Assembly: GCA_034509425.1 (NCBI GenBank)
Contig: JAVTVJ010000371.1
Location: forward strand, 1,302,001 to 1,366,000
Direction of reading: 5' to 3'
From: Eopsaltria australis
Taxonomy: Eukaryota > Chordata > Aves > Passeriformes > Petroicidae
DNA length: 64,000 nucleotides
The translations under genes were made by a program, and so were the position numbers. The notes under the pieces are model-generated. The model was given only the letters and a program-made list of their open reading frames with translations, was not told where the DNA came from and ran no database searches. Each line of letters starts with the position of its first letter. Position 1 is the first letter of the stretch. Positions 35,724-46,100 of the stretch are shown here, one piece after another.

Positions 35724-37204
35724 GTGTTGCGGCTGGCAGGAAATGTGATGAGATCTGGCTCTACCTTGGAGATAAAGGAAGCAATTCTTCATCTTATGCC
35801 AAAAAAGAACGGATGCCCAGTGAGCCTTGATCCCTGGTCAGAATGCTCTCAATTGCTCCTGTTTCTGATGAATGGGAGATGCTTTATGTGCCTGCGCTGT
35901 AAGGTGGCTCGGAGGACAGGTGTATTCATTTTTTTGTGTTACAACAATCTGAGCAGGAATTAGCCTGAAGGAATTTTTTTTAAACCTATGTTATAGTGAA
36001 AAATCCAATTAAATAATAACAAAAGCATTAGCCTAAGGAGGGGGAGAGTCACCCTCTTTGCAATACCGTGCATAGTACAACCAGTTAGACAACTGTGCAC
36101 CAGCTGGGAAAGAGACAGAGGACCACGCCTCTGTTAGCTCCGAACTCGGGTGGGATAAGAGAAGCTCGCAGTGTGAACCTGTTGGAAACCCGTTCATTTT
36201 CTTTCCTGGGACCACCTGGCTTTTGCTGTAAGGGATTTGGGATGATGATGAGAAGGTTTGGGTGGTGGCTAGTTTTCAGTGTCAACATTTTTGTGCCCAA
36301 AATGATAATGAAATTGGGGAAAAAAAAAAGCTACTTAGATAATTTCCCCCTTACCCTTCCCCCTTTTATTTTATGTGAAAGCCCAAACCTGCTCCTGATT
36401 AAGAGAGCCTTTTTGGCTGAACCTCTTGGACTTCCTTGGGAGGATGTTGGATTTATGCAGTTGGAACTTTGAGGCAGGAACTGACCCTAGATATCTTTAC
36501 AAGGCATTTTAGAAATTTCCAAGAATTATGGATTTGTAGGTAGTGACGAGGAGCTTTGGTCCTTTTTCTCAGCACAAAACTCAACTCAGGCACAGCACCA
36601 TGCTGGTTACTTTCTTTATATATGCGTACATTTCAGCGTCTTTTACAGCGTGGCACTGCAGTGTTCTGTTCACACGCTGATGTGAGTAACTACAGTTCCT
36701 GTGAACAGCACAGTGGTGAAAGAAGATTCAGGTTAAAGTGTGTTTCTGAATGGAGATGTGTGTGTTAGCAAACGAAGGAGAAATTTGTAGAATAATGGGG
36801 AGGGGCAAGTGATGGGGATAGAAAGAGACCCTGCGTCATCCTGTGTTTTTCCTCATGCAGGTTTTTCAGATGCTTTGCAATTAATGATATGCTCACTAAA
36901 ATCTGGAAGGAGGGGGTGAGGGCTGGGGAGGGGGGGAACACGTTGCAGTCAGCCAGCAGAGCACGTTCTGATGGCAAATACAGGATGAAAAGAGCAGAGG
37001 AGGAGAAGGAAGGCAGACAGGGAGGCAAAGTGACAGAGCAGTGGGCGGAGGTGCAAATTTTAAAATAAAGTAGGAGCTCTAGGGTTCTTTGGAGTCAGAA
37101 GAGAGCTACAGGGGAATGGGGATCATTCTGCCCATACCATCGCAGGCTGGGCATTAAAGCTCCCGAATATTGTGATCTGTTCTTTACGTCTCTCTGGGTT
37201 TGCT

Positions 37205-37460
37205 CCTGCCTTTTTGCATTTTGTGGCGTTTTTAAATGCGTGGCATGCGGGTACCTCGCTCACACACAGCCCCGTGTCCCCGCTCCCGCACGAATCCACC
37301 GCATGGCACACACCCCTTTGCGCGTGCACGAGCAGCGCACGGCCCCGCCGTGCGAGCGCTCTCCCCGGTACTACGGGAATACGCACAGGCACACCGTGCG
37401 CTCCTTCCACACGCTTTCCTGAGCCCCCATCGTGCCTGCCTGAGCGTACTCGTGGATGGT
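37205..37460. promoter_or_regulatory. Compact CpG-dense patch in GAP43 intron 1
   Basis: I count roughly 28 CpG dinucleotides in about 260 bases, against near absence in the flanking kilobases. NRF1-like words (tgcgcgtgcacg near 37319) and repeated cacg/gcgc motifs are present. The several 60-175-codon frames on both strands are a consequence of composition. It may be an alternative promoter for GAP43 or a non-coding transcript, or an unmethylated regulatory island. No first exon with a clear donor and recognisable peptide is evident. Confidence 0.5.
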
Positions 37461-37940
37461 GCCGGGCTCAGAGCCCAGCTGCTGCTCCTGTACCTGAATA
37501 CACGCCGCAATTGCCAAACTGGCAATACAGCAGCTCGCTCGGGAAAGCTGATGATACACCAGAGAAAGCTCTGATTGGGGGAAGAAAAACGCTTGGTTTT
37601 CAGCTTGTGCTCTTCCTCTGTCCCCACCCAGACCTTTCACAGAGAGAAAAAGATAGAATAGGTTCTTCAGCACTGGCAGGAGTTTCCTTCCCAAAATAAA
37701 GACAGCTCTCCTCAAATTATTTTTCAGGGGAAGTCCCTGGTGTCCCGCCTTTCTGGCAGCTAAAGAGCAAAATGTTGAAATTACAGGCTTGGGCGTGGAA
37801 GAAATCTCTTCACATTTGTGTCTAGGTGTGCCTGTGTGTGTCTGTCCTCCCACCCCTCAGAGACAAATATGTTCACACACTCATACCTTGCAGATTATTC
37901 TTTCTTGTGGGTGCGATGCCAGTGTGAAGAGTGAAGTATT

Positions 37941-37958
37941 TGACTGACTGACTGACTG
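37941..37958. repeat. (TGAC)4 microsatellite
   Basis: Four tandem tgac units plus a partial copy in intron 1. Short and of no evident function. Confidence 0.8.
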
Positions 37959-39250
37959 TGCCCGCCCATGAGAGATGTAGATAGCTAAGTGTTGTCATTT
38001 CTGCCTACAGCTGACTGCAGCTCTGAATCTGAGCCCACAAAATATTCAGCTGAGAGGTAGCATAACTGAAAGGCTGGGTTGAGTTATATCTGAAAACCTG
38101 AACTCAGCCTTTCCTGCCAGCGAGAGATGCAGTCAGTAACACGCAGGGCTGGGCAGTGAGATAGGTGCCTGGAAATGCAAGTGTTGCATGCGCTGCATAG
38201 TAGAACAGATGGACATTATGGGGGTATGTGCTCAGTATTGGATTGCATGAGTGATTAAACAATAACCCGCAAGCAGGTTTCCCACTTGTGGGTGAGATGA
38301 GTCTCATTCATCACCAGCTATAGACTACGGCTTCCCTCCAGTTCCGTCCTCTCCTCCTCACCCCAGCGCCGGAGAGCCAGCGGCTGCAAAGGTTTAAACC
38401 TGCCACACCCATCAAATCAAAGGAGGGAGAGGGGAGAAGAGGCAGTCTGCATTTCTTCCCCTTTCCACACGAGCAGCATGAATAAACAGGGCTGTACCTC
38501 TAAAGATGCAGTTTAACGCAATTGGAGAAGGCAAAAGCATTAGGGAACTATTCTAGCAATTACAGCCAGCCGGTGAGGTGGCTTGTCGTTCCAGGAACTG
38601 CAGAGGTGTACAAGAAGGAGGAAATGGAGAAAAAGAGAGAGAGGAAGATGCATGCAGAGTTAAGGTTTTCTTGCCTCAGGATATTAAAATGTCTCTGGCT
38701 TCATTTAGGATAACTTAATTATACTGCACAGTCCAGATGCTTCAAAACTTGCAAGGAGTGGTCTTACCTTTAAACACCACTGTGGACAGAGGAAAGGGGG
38801 TATTTTAAAGGAAAGTGTCTATCCACAACCCTCCTCCTACCACTTGCCAGCATGGTGTAAATCACCACAGACTGCTGACTTCAGGCAGAGGCACTTCATC
38901 TGCACCAAGGGAGAGTCTAGCCACTGCCTCTACCTTTCTGAGAGACATTGAGCAGCTTCTTCCAGTAAACAGTTGTTCCATGGAAGTTTAATTACTCCAG
39001 GTTCTTACTATTTCTTTTCCTGGGGCAATACCCCTGGGATTTCTACCGAGAGGGGAGTCTCCAGAGAAACAGCCCTCCCATCACCCTCTCCTCCACTGCC
39101 TTTGCTGACTATTAGAGACATTGATTTCTCCTAGATCATGTAATGTAACTGTTCTTAATGGCACAGACAAGCCCCCTCCTCGGGAACTAATTGCAGGCGG
39201 AGATTCCAGTGGGAGAAGGACAGCAGTAGTGCTTAGTCGGAAAGAAATCA

Positions 39251-39292
39251 GTCTGTGGATCCAAATTGTCTGTGGATCCAAATTGTCTGTGG
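39251..39292. repeat. 17-bp tandem repeat, 2.5 copies
   Basis: The unit gtctgtggatccaaatt occurs at 39251-39267 and 39268-39284, followed by the partial unit gtctgtgg. The copies are identical, implying a recent duplication. Confidence 0.9.
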
Positions 39293-39676
39293 CCACTTGC
39301 TCCTGAATCGAAGTCCCAGCAAAAACCAGTCAGGCAGTACCTGCTGGTGTGCAGAGGCATCCCTGCCTAGAGAGCTGCACTGAATCTTTTGTGTGACCAT
39401 GCCAGGCTGGGGACACGTGTGCAGCCCAAGGAACCAACATGTATTGTCTAAGGACTTGTCCTGGCACGGTGCTGGGACTGCCTGGATGATTTCAGAGCTG
39501 CTCCTGCCTCAGGATAAGGAAGTGAGCTGTAGCTCCAAGCTCTGCTGAGAGGGTGGGCATTGCTTGGGGATGAGGATGAGAGGGACCCCTCTGGCCATGT
39601 GGTTTTCACTGACTAGAAGGAGAAAGTGCAAAGAGTTTTCACCTCAAATCCACTCTTATTTCAGGCCAGCTGTGCT

Positions 39677-39829
39677 GGACCCTGAGATTAGCTCGGTTAG
39701 AGCATGGTGCTGTTAACACCAAGGTTGAGGGATCAATCCCTGGGTGGGCCATTCACTTAATAGCTGGACTTGATGATCCTTGTGGATCCCTTTCAACTTA
39801 GAATATTATCTGATGTGGATTCTGTGATG
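39677..39829 (+). mobile_element. tRNA-Ile-derived SINE with CR1-like tail, plus strand (TguSINE1-type)
   Basis: The head, about 39680-39751, follows a tRNA-Ile: A-box-like ttagctcggttag (39688-39700), anticodon-region ggtgctgttaacacc, and B-box-like ggatcaatccc (39730-39740). A tail follows with acttgatgatccttgtgg and ccctttcaacttagaatatt, the CR1-type 3' end, closing with ttctgtgatg. This is the architecture of the passerine SINE TguSINE1, which borrows CR1 enzymes through its tail. Substitutions in the anticodon loop and acceptor stem show it is a SINE and not a working tRNA gene. Confidence 0.85.
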
Positions 39830-40246
39830 CCATCCCAGGATCATCCTGCACAGACATTACATTTCCCTCTCCCTGTTTCCCAGAGAGCAGGAATTTCTCC
39901 CTGCTGGCAGCTGCCAAGTTGCAATGCCTTCTTGTGCTAGTGGGAAGGTGAAGAGGCCCGTTGGCCCTTACAAGAAGGCAAGCTAATAGTCTTTGCATGA
40001 TGCAAATGAAAGATGTGTATTCCTGCTTGGATTTGCTGTGCTTGTGCTGTGTGGCACGTGCTCCTCATAATGACTCGTGTGCTCCATGTGCTGTCCATGG
40101 CACAGGACATGGGGCAGAAGTGTGTTCTGCCTGATCTGCCAAGCAGATATGTGCCTGCTGAGGGATTGGTGTATTAACAGGTAAAACAGCAGCTATAGCC
40201 TGAAGGTTGCCTCTGCTTTTGGCGAGATTATTTGAAGCAAAAGCAC

Positions 40247-40382
40247 CAGAATCACAAAATGTTCTGAGTTGGAAGGGACCCGCAGAGATCACCGGGTCCA
40301 ACTTTCACGTGAATGGTCCATGTGGGATGAAACCCACAACCTTGGTGTTATTAGCACCATGCTCTGTAAGCTGAGGCCTCTG
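40247..40382 (-). mobile_element. tRNA-Ile-derived SINE with CR1-like tail, minus strand
   Basis: The same family as the copy at 39677, in reverse. It begins with the complement of the CR1-like tail (cagaatcacaaaatgttctg, gttggaagggaccc, tccaact). It then shows the complement of the tRNA part: gggatgaaacccacaacctt (B box complement at 40324-40334), ggtgttattagcaccatgct (anticodon arm with intact AAT) and a degraded A box (ctctgtaagctgag). The two SINEs lie 0.4 kb apart in opposite orientation and could form a foldback in GAP43 pre-mRNA. Confidence 0.85.
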
Positions 40383-41490
40383 CATGGTTGTGGAAGGCTG
40401 GTGGTGCATTGCTAACTGCCATTCGCTCAGTGCATGCACTGCTAGCCCATGCATCCTTCCTTCTGTCCAACCCTCCCATTGTCCTCTTCCTGAACATAAA
40501 CGACTTGGGATTCCTTTGTTGCTTTGGGTTTCCTCCTTATACAGGGAGGGCTTTCTTTGGATTTGAGGATGAACAACAGCTCTGATGACAGTGCTCCAAA
40601 GACACATGAGGATGAGAATCCTTTTGATGGCAGCTCTCTGTTTTGATGCCCTTTGGAAGTCACTGTGTGATTCCCCTGTGTGCTGTGAGTCTGACAGGTC
40701 TCAGAGGGAGATTTGGCAGCAGTCCTTACCTGTCTGCATCTAAGTTTTGAAATACCAGTTTTCAGTGTTGTAAAGAAACAACCGTAGCCCAGTAGCTCTA
40801 CACAGAAGAATGTTGGGCTGATAAGAGGAGGTTGGTCATCCAGAAAGGCATGGTGGAATGTACAAATGCTTGCTGGTAGAATATCTTGCTGTGGAAGTAC
40901 CAGAGCAGGTACCCAGATGAAATACCTTTCAACATCTGAAGTCCAAAATCAAAGTCAGGAATCCACCCACATTCATTTAATCTGCAGTTCCAAGATCCTC
41001 CTGAGCACACCAGGAGGTGACATGTAACCTCAGAGCTCTGATGGCCTCATGTGAAGAATGTGTTTATATTTCCTTAGGGCTCTTTCCATCACCTGCTGAG
41101 TGTGTGTAAAACTCGATGGCTTTTCATGGTTGTGAGCACCACGGGCCAGTATACAGGAATTGGTTTAAGGAGAGCTGGTTTCTCTTTCTGGCAGTGCTAT
41201 TAACCTGCTTTCTGACTTGATCTAAGCATACATTCTCTGACTGTTATGGCCGTCTCTGCAAGATGCTTCTTTAATTTGGGAACTAAACAATTAGTGTGGG
41301 GGGAAAAAAAGGGATTCAGAAGCCCTCAAGTGAGAGATGCTTTAGACAGGCAAATCTCTGCTTTACCCATCCTTAGTAACTCCTGCAGTGCTAGGATGTT
41401 TATTAGCCCCCTGAGTTCCTTTAACACAAATCATTGCTTTGCTTTTCAGACTCAAGCTTTATTACAATGGACCAGAGCCTCAGAGTAGGG

Positions 41491-42270
41491 TTACAGCTTC
41501 ATTTTCCCCCTGCTACTCACCAGAGTGGTAGCTCCTCCTGGACCACCACAGTGATCCAGCCTACGATATGTGTATGGGGTGAGGGAATAATGTAATGAAA
41601 ATAGTGTTTTGTTTTTAATACAGCAAAAGGAAATTGTGCTTTTGGAGTTGCACTGATCCTGCTGTCTCCGCCTGTTACTCATTCTGTCTCCTCTCCCCAT
41701 CTGTTCTGTTCCTTGCCTTCCCCCTGCTCCCTTGACCATGCAATCCTCCTGCTGCTCCTTCTCTGCCCCAGCTGGGTCCCAGCCCTGCATTACGCTGTGC
41801 TTTTGGGAACTCCTGCTGGCAGCATCGGCCACTACTGCCAGGGTCTGGCTCCCTTCACCTTTCCTGGCACTGGTATCCAAAGGAAAACTGGGGTCCTTCT
41901 TTGTGCTCCAGTTGCTTTTGTATCTACCCCAGTTCTCCACTTGGGCAGAGTTGCAGTTGACACAAATGAACATCCCTAGACAGAGACAGAAAAGTGGTGA
42001 ATCTTCACTTCTCACCTTGCTGTTGGCTTGATGCAAAAGGTAAAAGGTTGCCCAGCCACAGCAGCAGCAGCTGGCAAGGGTATGGCTGCAACAGGAGCAA
42101 TGCATGCAGTACCAACTAGTGTCAGCATTCCTGCTTTCCTGATGGTGCCTGCTCCTTCCAGGCTTGTCCCTTGGCTTCTGATGCCACTGTTGGGTGGCAG
42201 GCTGTGCTACAGCTGTCTTGTTGGCCCAAGACAGGATGTCCTGAACCTGCCAGCCAGGGTTGATTGGCAT
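41491..42270 (-). other. Unexplained 259-codon ORF within GAP43 intron 1
   Basis: On the minus strand an ATG at 42270 opens a frame of 259 codons to TAA at 41491, the longest in the window outside CpG islands and repeats. The product would have a cysteine-rich cluster near residues 54-75 (WYCMHCSCCSHTLASCCCC), a hydrophobic patch, a second Cys group (CLCLGMFICVNC), and a charged Gln/Arg-rich stretch near residues 165-205. There is no signal peptide, no recognisable domain, and no obvious polyadenylation or splice context. It lies antisense to GAP43. It may be a chance frame, a decayed retroelement segment, or a lineage-specific gene; chance is most likely. Confidence 0.2.
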
Positions 42271-42639
42271 TTATGTCTCAAAAGGGAAGCCAGGATGTAC
42301 TTACAGTCTCTTAAATTATGACCAATAAATGTCAGTCCCATTCATTACTCATCTTACATCTGAAGTTTCTTGAATTCCAGCCATAATCACAGTATATCTC
42401 TATTTATAGAATGCTGGAACATCTCACAATATTTAGGCATTCTCTCTGGAGGATACACCTTTCTGTAAGAGCTGGTAATTGGTAAAGCTAAAAGGCTCCA
42501 GAAGAATCTCACTTACTTGGTTTGAATGCCCCTAAAATTCAGGGATGCAAGGGAGTGTGTTTGGATCTGAACCCCACTCTGAAACTAGTTTTATTCCACC
42601 CTTCCCATAATTTCCTAGACATGCTACTGTGCTCTCAGG

Positions 42640-42830
42640 AACTTCATGTTTTTTATGAATTGGGATGATTTCTAATAATTGGTAATGTACAGAATAATTT
42701 ACAGTTCCAATTATTCTTATAACCGTTAAGATTTATCAATTAGCATTCAGTTCATCAGACTATTGAGTGGAGTATAATCCATTTATTTTATTAATAGCAT
42801 CCAATGACCTTATAAATCTGCAATGTTAAG
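42640..42830. promoter_or_regulatory. AT-rich, homeodomain-motif-dense stretch
   Basis: Within about 190 bases lie taataattggtaatg (42673-42687), ccaattattc, tcaattagcatt and tataatcc, i.e. many TAAT/ATTA cores spaced by non-repetitive sequence. This is typical of conserved developmental enhancers, and an intron of a neuronal gene is a plausible place. Conservation cannot be judged from one sequence. Confidence 0.3.
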
Positions 42831-43953
42831 TATTCCAGGGTGTGCAGGTTGGTCACCATGGTGCTATGCTATGCTCTTTTGCAGAAGAGGCCAGTCATTT
42901 ATATTAATTCAAATTCAAACCAGCAGGATGTAAACCACAATGGTTTTGAGCTGACCATTGTTCTCCTTGTATCATTCCACCTTCTGTCTGCCCACAGCTT
43001 TAGGAATACATTCACTGGTGGATTTATAAACAATTTAACAAAAAATCATCTAGGTTTGGAAGGGTAGACATAAAGAAACAGGTGTCAGTTGTGGATTTGT
43101 GACAGTCAAATTGCAGCCATTTGGTTTCATGTGAGAGTGAAATCCACTTCTGGAAATCACCTGCTGAGCAAATGCAAGGAGGGCATCACCTGCTCAGCTG
43201 TGCATGAGAACAGTGGTGAAGCTGGGAGACACTACTGGAGTGATGGGAAACTGAGGCAAAGGGGCTTTAGAAGCTGGAGCAAAAGTTTACTCCCAGCAGG
43301 GACACTTCACTGTGTTCCCTAGAACTGGGGACACCTTTCACGTTACCTAGTGTAAACATTTTAATTCTTAGCTTATTATGTTGGAGAAGTCAGACTGGCA
43401 GCTTGCAGCAACCGGGGTTGCACAGGCTGAGATGATTCTGTCAGAATGGAGACTTTGCCTGATCAAAGATGAAGCACTGTGGGTTTAACCCTTCCTGCTG
43501 TTTGCATTTCCTTTGGAAAACCCAGGAGAATTTCAAGTCCTACACAGAGTTTTGAGGACTGACAGCTGCAACAGGAAATTGATGTTTAGTGTTGACTGTT
43601 AAAATTACAGTCAAAATCATGATAGGGATGGAACCAGTCCTGTCTAAAGCACAGCACTGGCAAATGGCCTTTCCCTTGTATCCTAAATTCCACTCAGAAT
43701 GCCAGCTAGAAGAGATAAAACCCTAAGGAAAGGACAAATTGAGCAAGGAAAAAATGATCTCCCCCCAAAATAACTGAAGACCTGAAGTCAGCTGAAATCT
43801 CCATGAATTAACAGAAGTTGAATAACTTCCAGAGAATAGTTAGCGAAGTTAATATGTGAAAAAATACTTGAAGCTCACTCTTATATGGTAAAACGGGATA
43901 TGCAGCTAAAAGAACCCTCCATTATGATGCCAGTGTACAAGATTCTGTAGAAG

Positions 43954-44018
43954 ACAAAAAAACCCTCTAAATAAAAAACCCAACCAAAAAACCAAACAAA
44001 AAAACCCCCTGAAAAATC
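43954..44018 (+). repeat. A/C-rich low-complexity tract
   Basis: A runs broken by ccc and cc (aaaaaaaccctc, aaaaaacccaaccaaaaaac, aaaaaaacccc). It resembles 25229-25313 and 3433-3463. Confidence 0.7.
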
Positions 44019-44779
44019 CAACAAGACAAATTAATGAAAAATTACCCTTGATAGCTCATAGAAACTTCTGGCAAATCTTCTTTTGAAGTTCAGTTAACTC
44101 ATACTTATTTTCATTGTTTTCTTCCTTTGACTGGTATGATTCCACAAATCAGGAAGAGATACCATGAGACAATACCTTGTCTTGTAGAATTTAATTACTT
44201 TTTAATCAGGGTGTGACTGTAAAGAGGAGTCTGAAACCTATGACAGTATTTTACCATTGTTCTGAAATGAGAAATAAGGGATTGTTCTAAACGGAACTAT
44301 GTTCTTAGAGGTGTCTGTCACAGGCTGCAGAACTTCAGGGCTTCCTTCTTTTGTAAGGGTGGAGGTGCCTAAATCCCTCAGACAATTACACTTACAAGTG
44401 TAAAGTCCCCATAACATTAACAGGCTGCTTACTGGCATGCCTAGATGATCCTTTTATAAGCCATAATCAGTTCAATACACAGACGAAATATTAATTGAGC
44501 CAGAGCAATAGAATGAAAGAATATCATCCTGACTCTCTCTGTTTATGGTGTTCATAGAGAGGAGGGAAGAGCTGTGGTTGAAGCTTTACATCCAGCATTG
44601 TCTGTAAGGCCAAAGCATTTTATGCCCATTTTGCATATCTTCAGTAACATGATCAGCTGCAAGCTAATGGCTAACAGAGTTAATGGGAACCACAAAGGGG
44701 GAAGATCAGAATCTAGGAAGAGGGCAGAACAAGTCAGGATGTACTGATGTAAGATGGTTCTTTCAAGTCATCCTAGCTT

Positions 44780-46100
44780 ATTTACTAAGGTGAGGGAAGC
44801 AATCTCTGAACCATAAGCTTTGAATGCTTTGAAGACTCATGAGGGCTGGATGAGGTGTCAGAAGGCTGAAGACAAGCAGAAGATAAGAAATTGCAGACTA
44901 CTCAGTTTAACTTCATTCCTGGAGAAAAAAAAAATGGTGGAAATAATCAAATAAAGGAGATTATTAGGAGCCAGCACAGATCTGTCAAGAACAGATCATG
45001 TCAAACTAATTTAGCTTTCTTCTGTAACAAGCCTTGTGGATACAGAGGAAGTAGTTGTCATACCTTGTCATTTGTAAGGATTTTGACATTATCTCACAGT
45101 CTTTTATCATAAGTGAAGCAAAGAAACATATTCCAAAGGAAGGCATTACAGCAGGGATGCAGAACTGGTGTAGATAATGTTACTCAATGAGCAATTCTCA
45201 CTGATTTCCTGTTGAAATGGAAGACTATTGAACAGGTTGCCACAGCCTCTCAATTCTGTGATTCTGTGGCCTGCTAGTGCTTCATATTTTCATTAAATAC
45301 ATTGTACTTTATATTATAATTTTAACCTGGGTAATTGTCTAGAGGAAGTGTTTTATAAAATCTGCAGATGGCATAAACCAGCTATAGGCTGGGGGAAACC
45401 ACTGTAATTCAAGAAAAGCTTGTCAAACCAGGGACCTTGTTTGAACAACATCAGAGTGGATGTGAAGTGTTCTCCATGGGAATGATTAATAACTTGCAGC
45501 CACTTCTGCATGGGAGACCACAAGCTGTCCTTCAGGAGGGGAGACAGGGTCTCTGGAGGACCACAAGTTCAGTGTTAGGCTGGAACCTCGTCTTGTTGCC
45601 AAGAAGGGGAGCACCATCTTACCAGGCTGTACAAGTGGGAGCACAGTCTGTCAGACACATCTCATGAGCCTTCAGCTCTGATGTGCACATGTAGGACTCA
45701 GCTGAAATGTTCTGCCTTAGTCTTGTGCTGCTCTCTAAGGAAGTGTGGTCCAGTGGGAGCGTGTGCAGACTGGGATAGTGAGATTTGCTTGAGGTCAAAG
45801 GAGAAAAGACAGAAATAATTAGGATTGTTTAACCTAAAAGGAATAAGGCTGAGTGGTCCAGATGCTAGTCTGGCAGGTGCAAGATAATAGGAGTAATCTG
45901 TTCCTGCTGCTCATGATGTATAAAACTAGGAGAGATGGTCTTTAATGGGATATCCAAAAAGACTGTGATGCACTGGGATATATTGAGTAAACTATGGCAG
46001 CTTCAGTCACTGAAGGGCTGCAGGGAGTACCTCTGGACCAGAGGATGGACTAAATCTCTCATGCTCGTTGGCACTATGTCATATGATTATTATCAAATAT
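44780..46100 (+). mobile_element. Ancient CR1 LINE copy, plus strand
   Basis: Scattered blocks follow CR1 ORF2 order on the + strand. They are: REAISEP-like sequence (about 44797); the 'N-Y-R-L-S-L-T-S-I-P-G' region (about 44888-44925); SQHRSVKNRSCQTNLAFF (about 44973-45026, very close to the CR1 'QHGFVKNRSCQTNLIAFF' pattern); a remnant of FADDTKL (ctgcagatggcataaacc, about 45362); and a degenerated 3' end (aggatggactaaatctctc and ggcactatgtcatatgatt, about 46040-46090). Many indels and stops separate the blocks. It is much older than the CR1 copies at 11133 and 26531, and dead. Confidence 0.75.

Noticed and set aside
39680..39751. Functional tRNA-Ile gene
   Set aside because: The A/B boxes are present, but the anticodon arm and acceptor stem are altered and a CR1-like tail follows, so it is a SINE.
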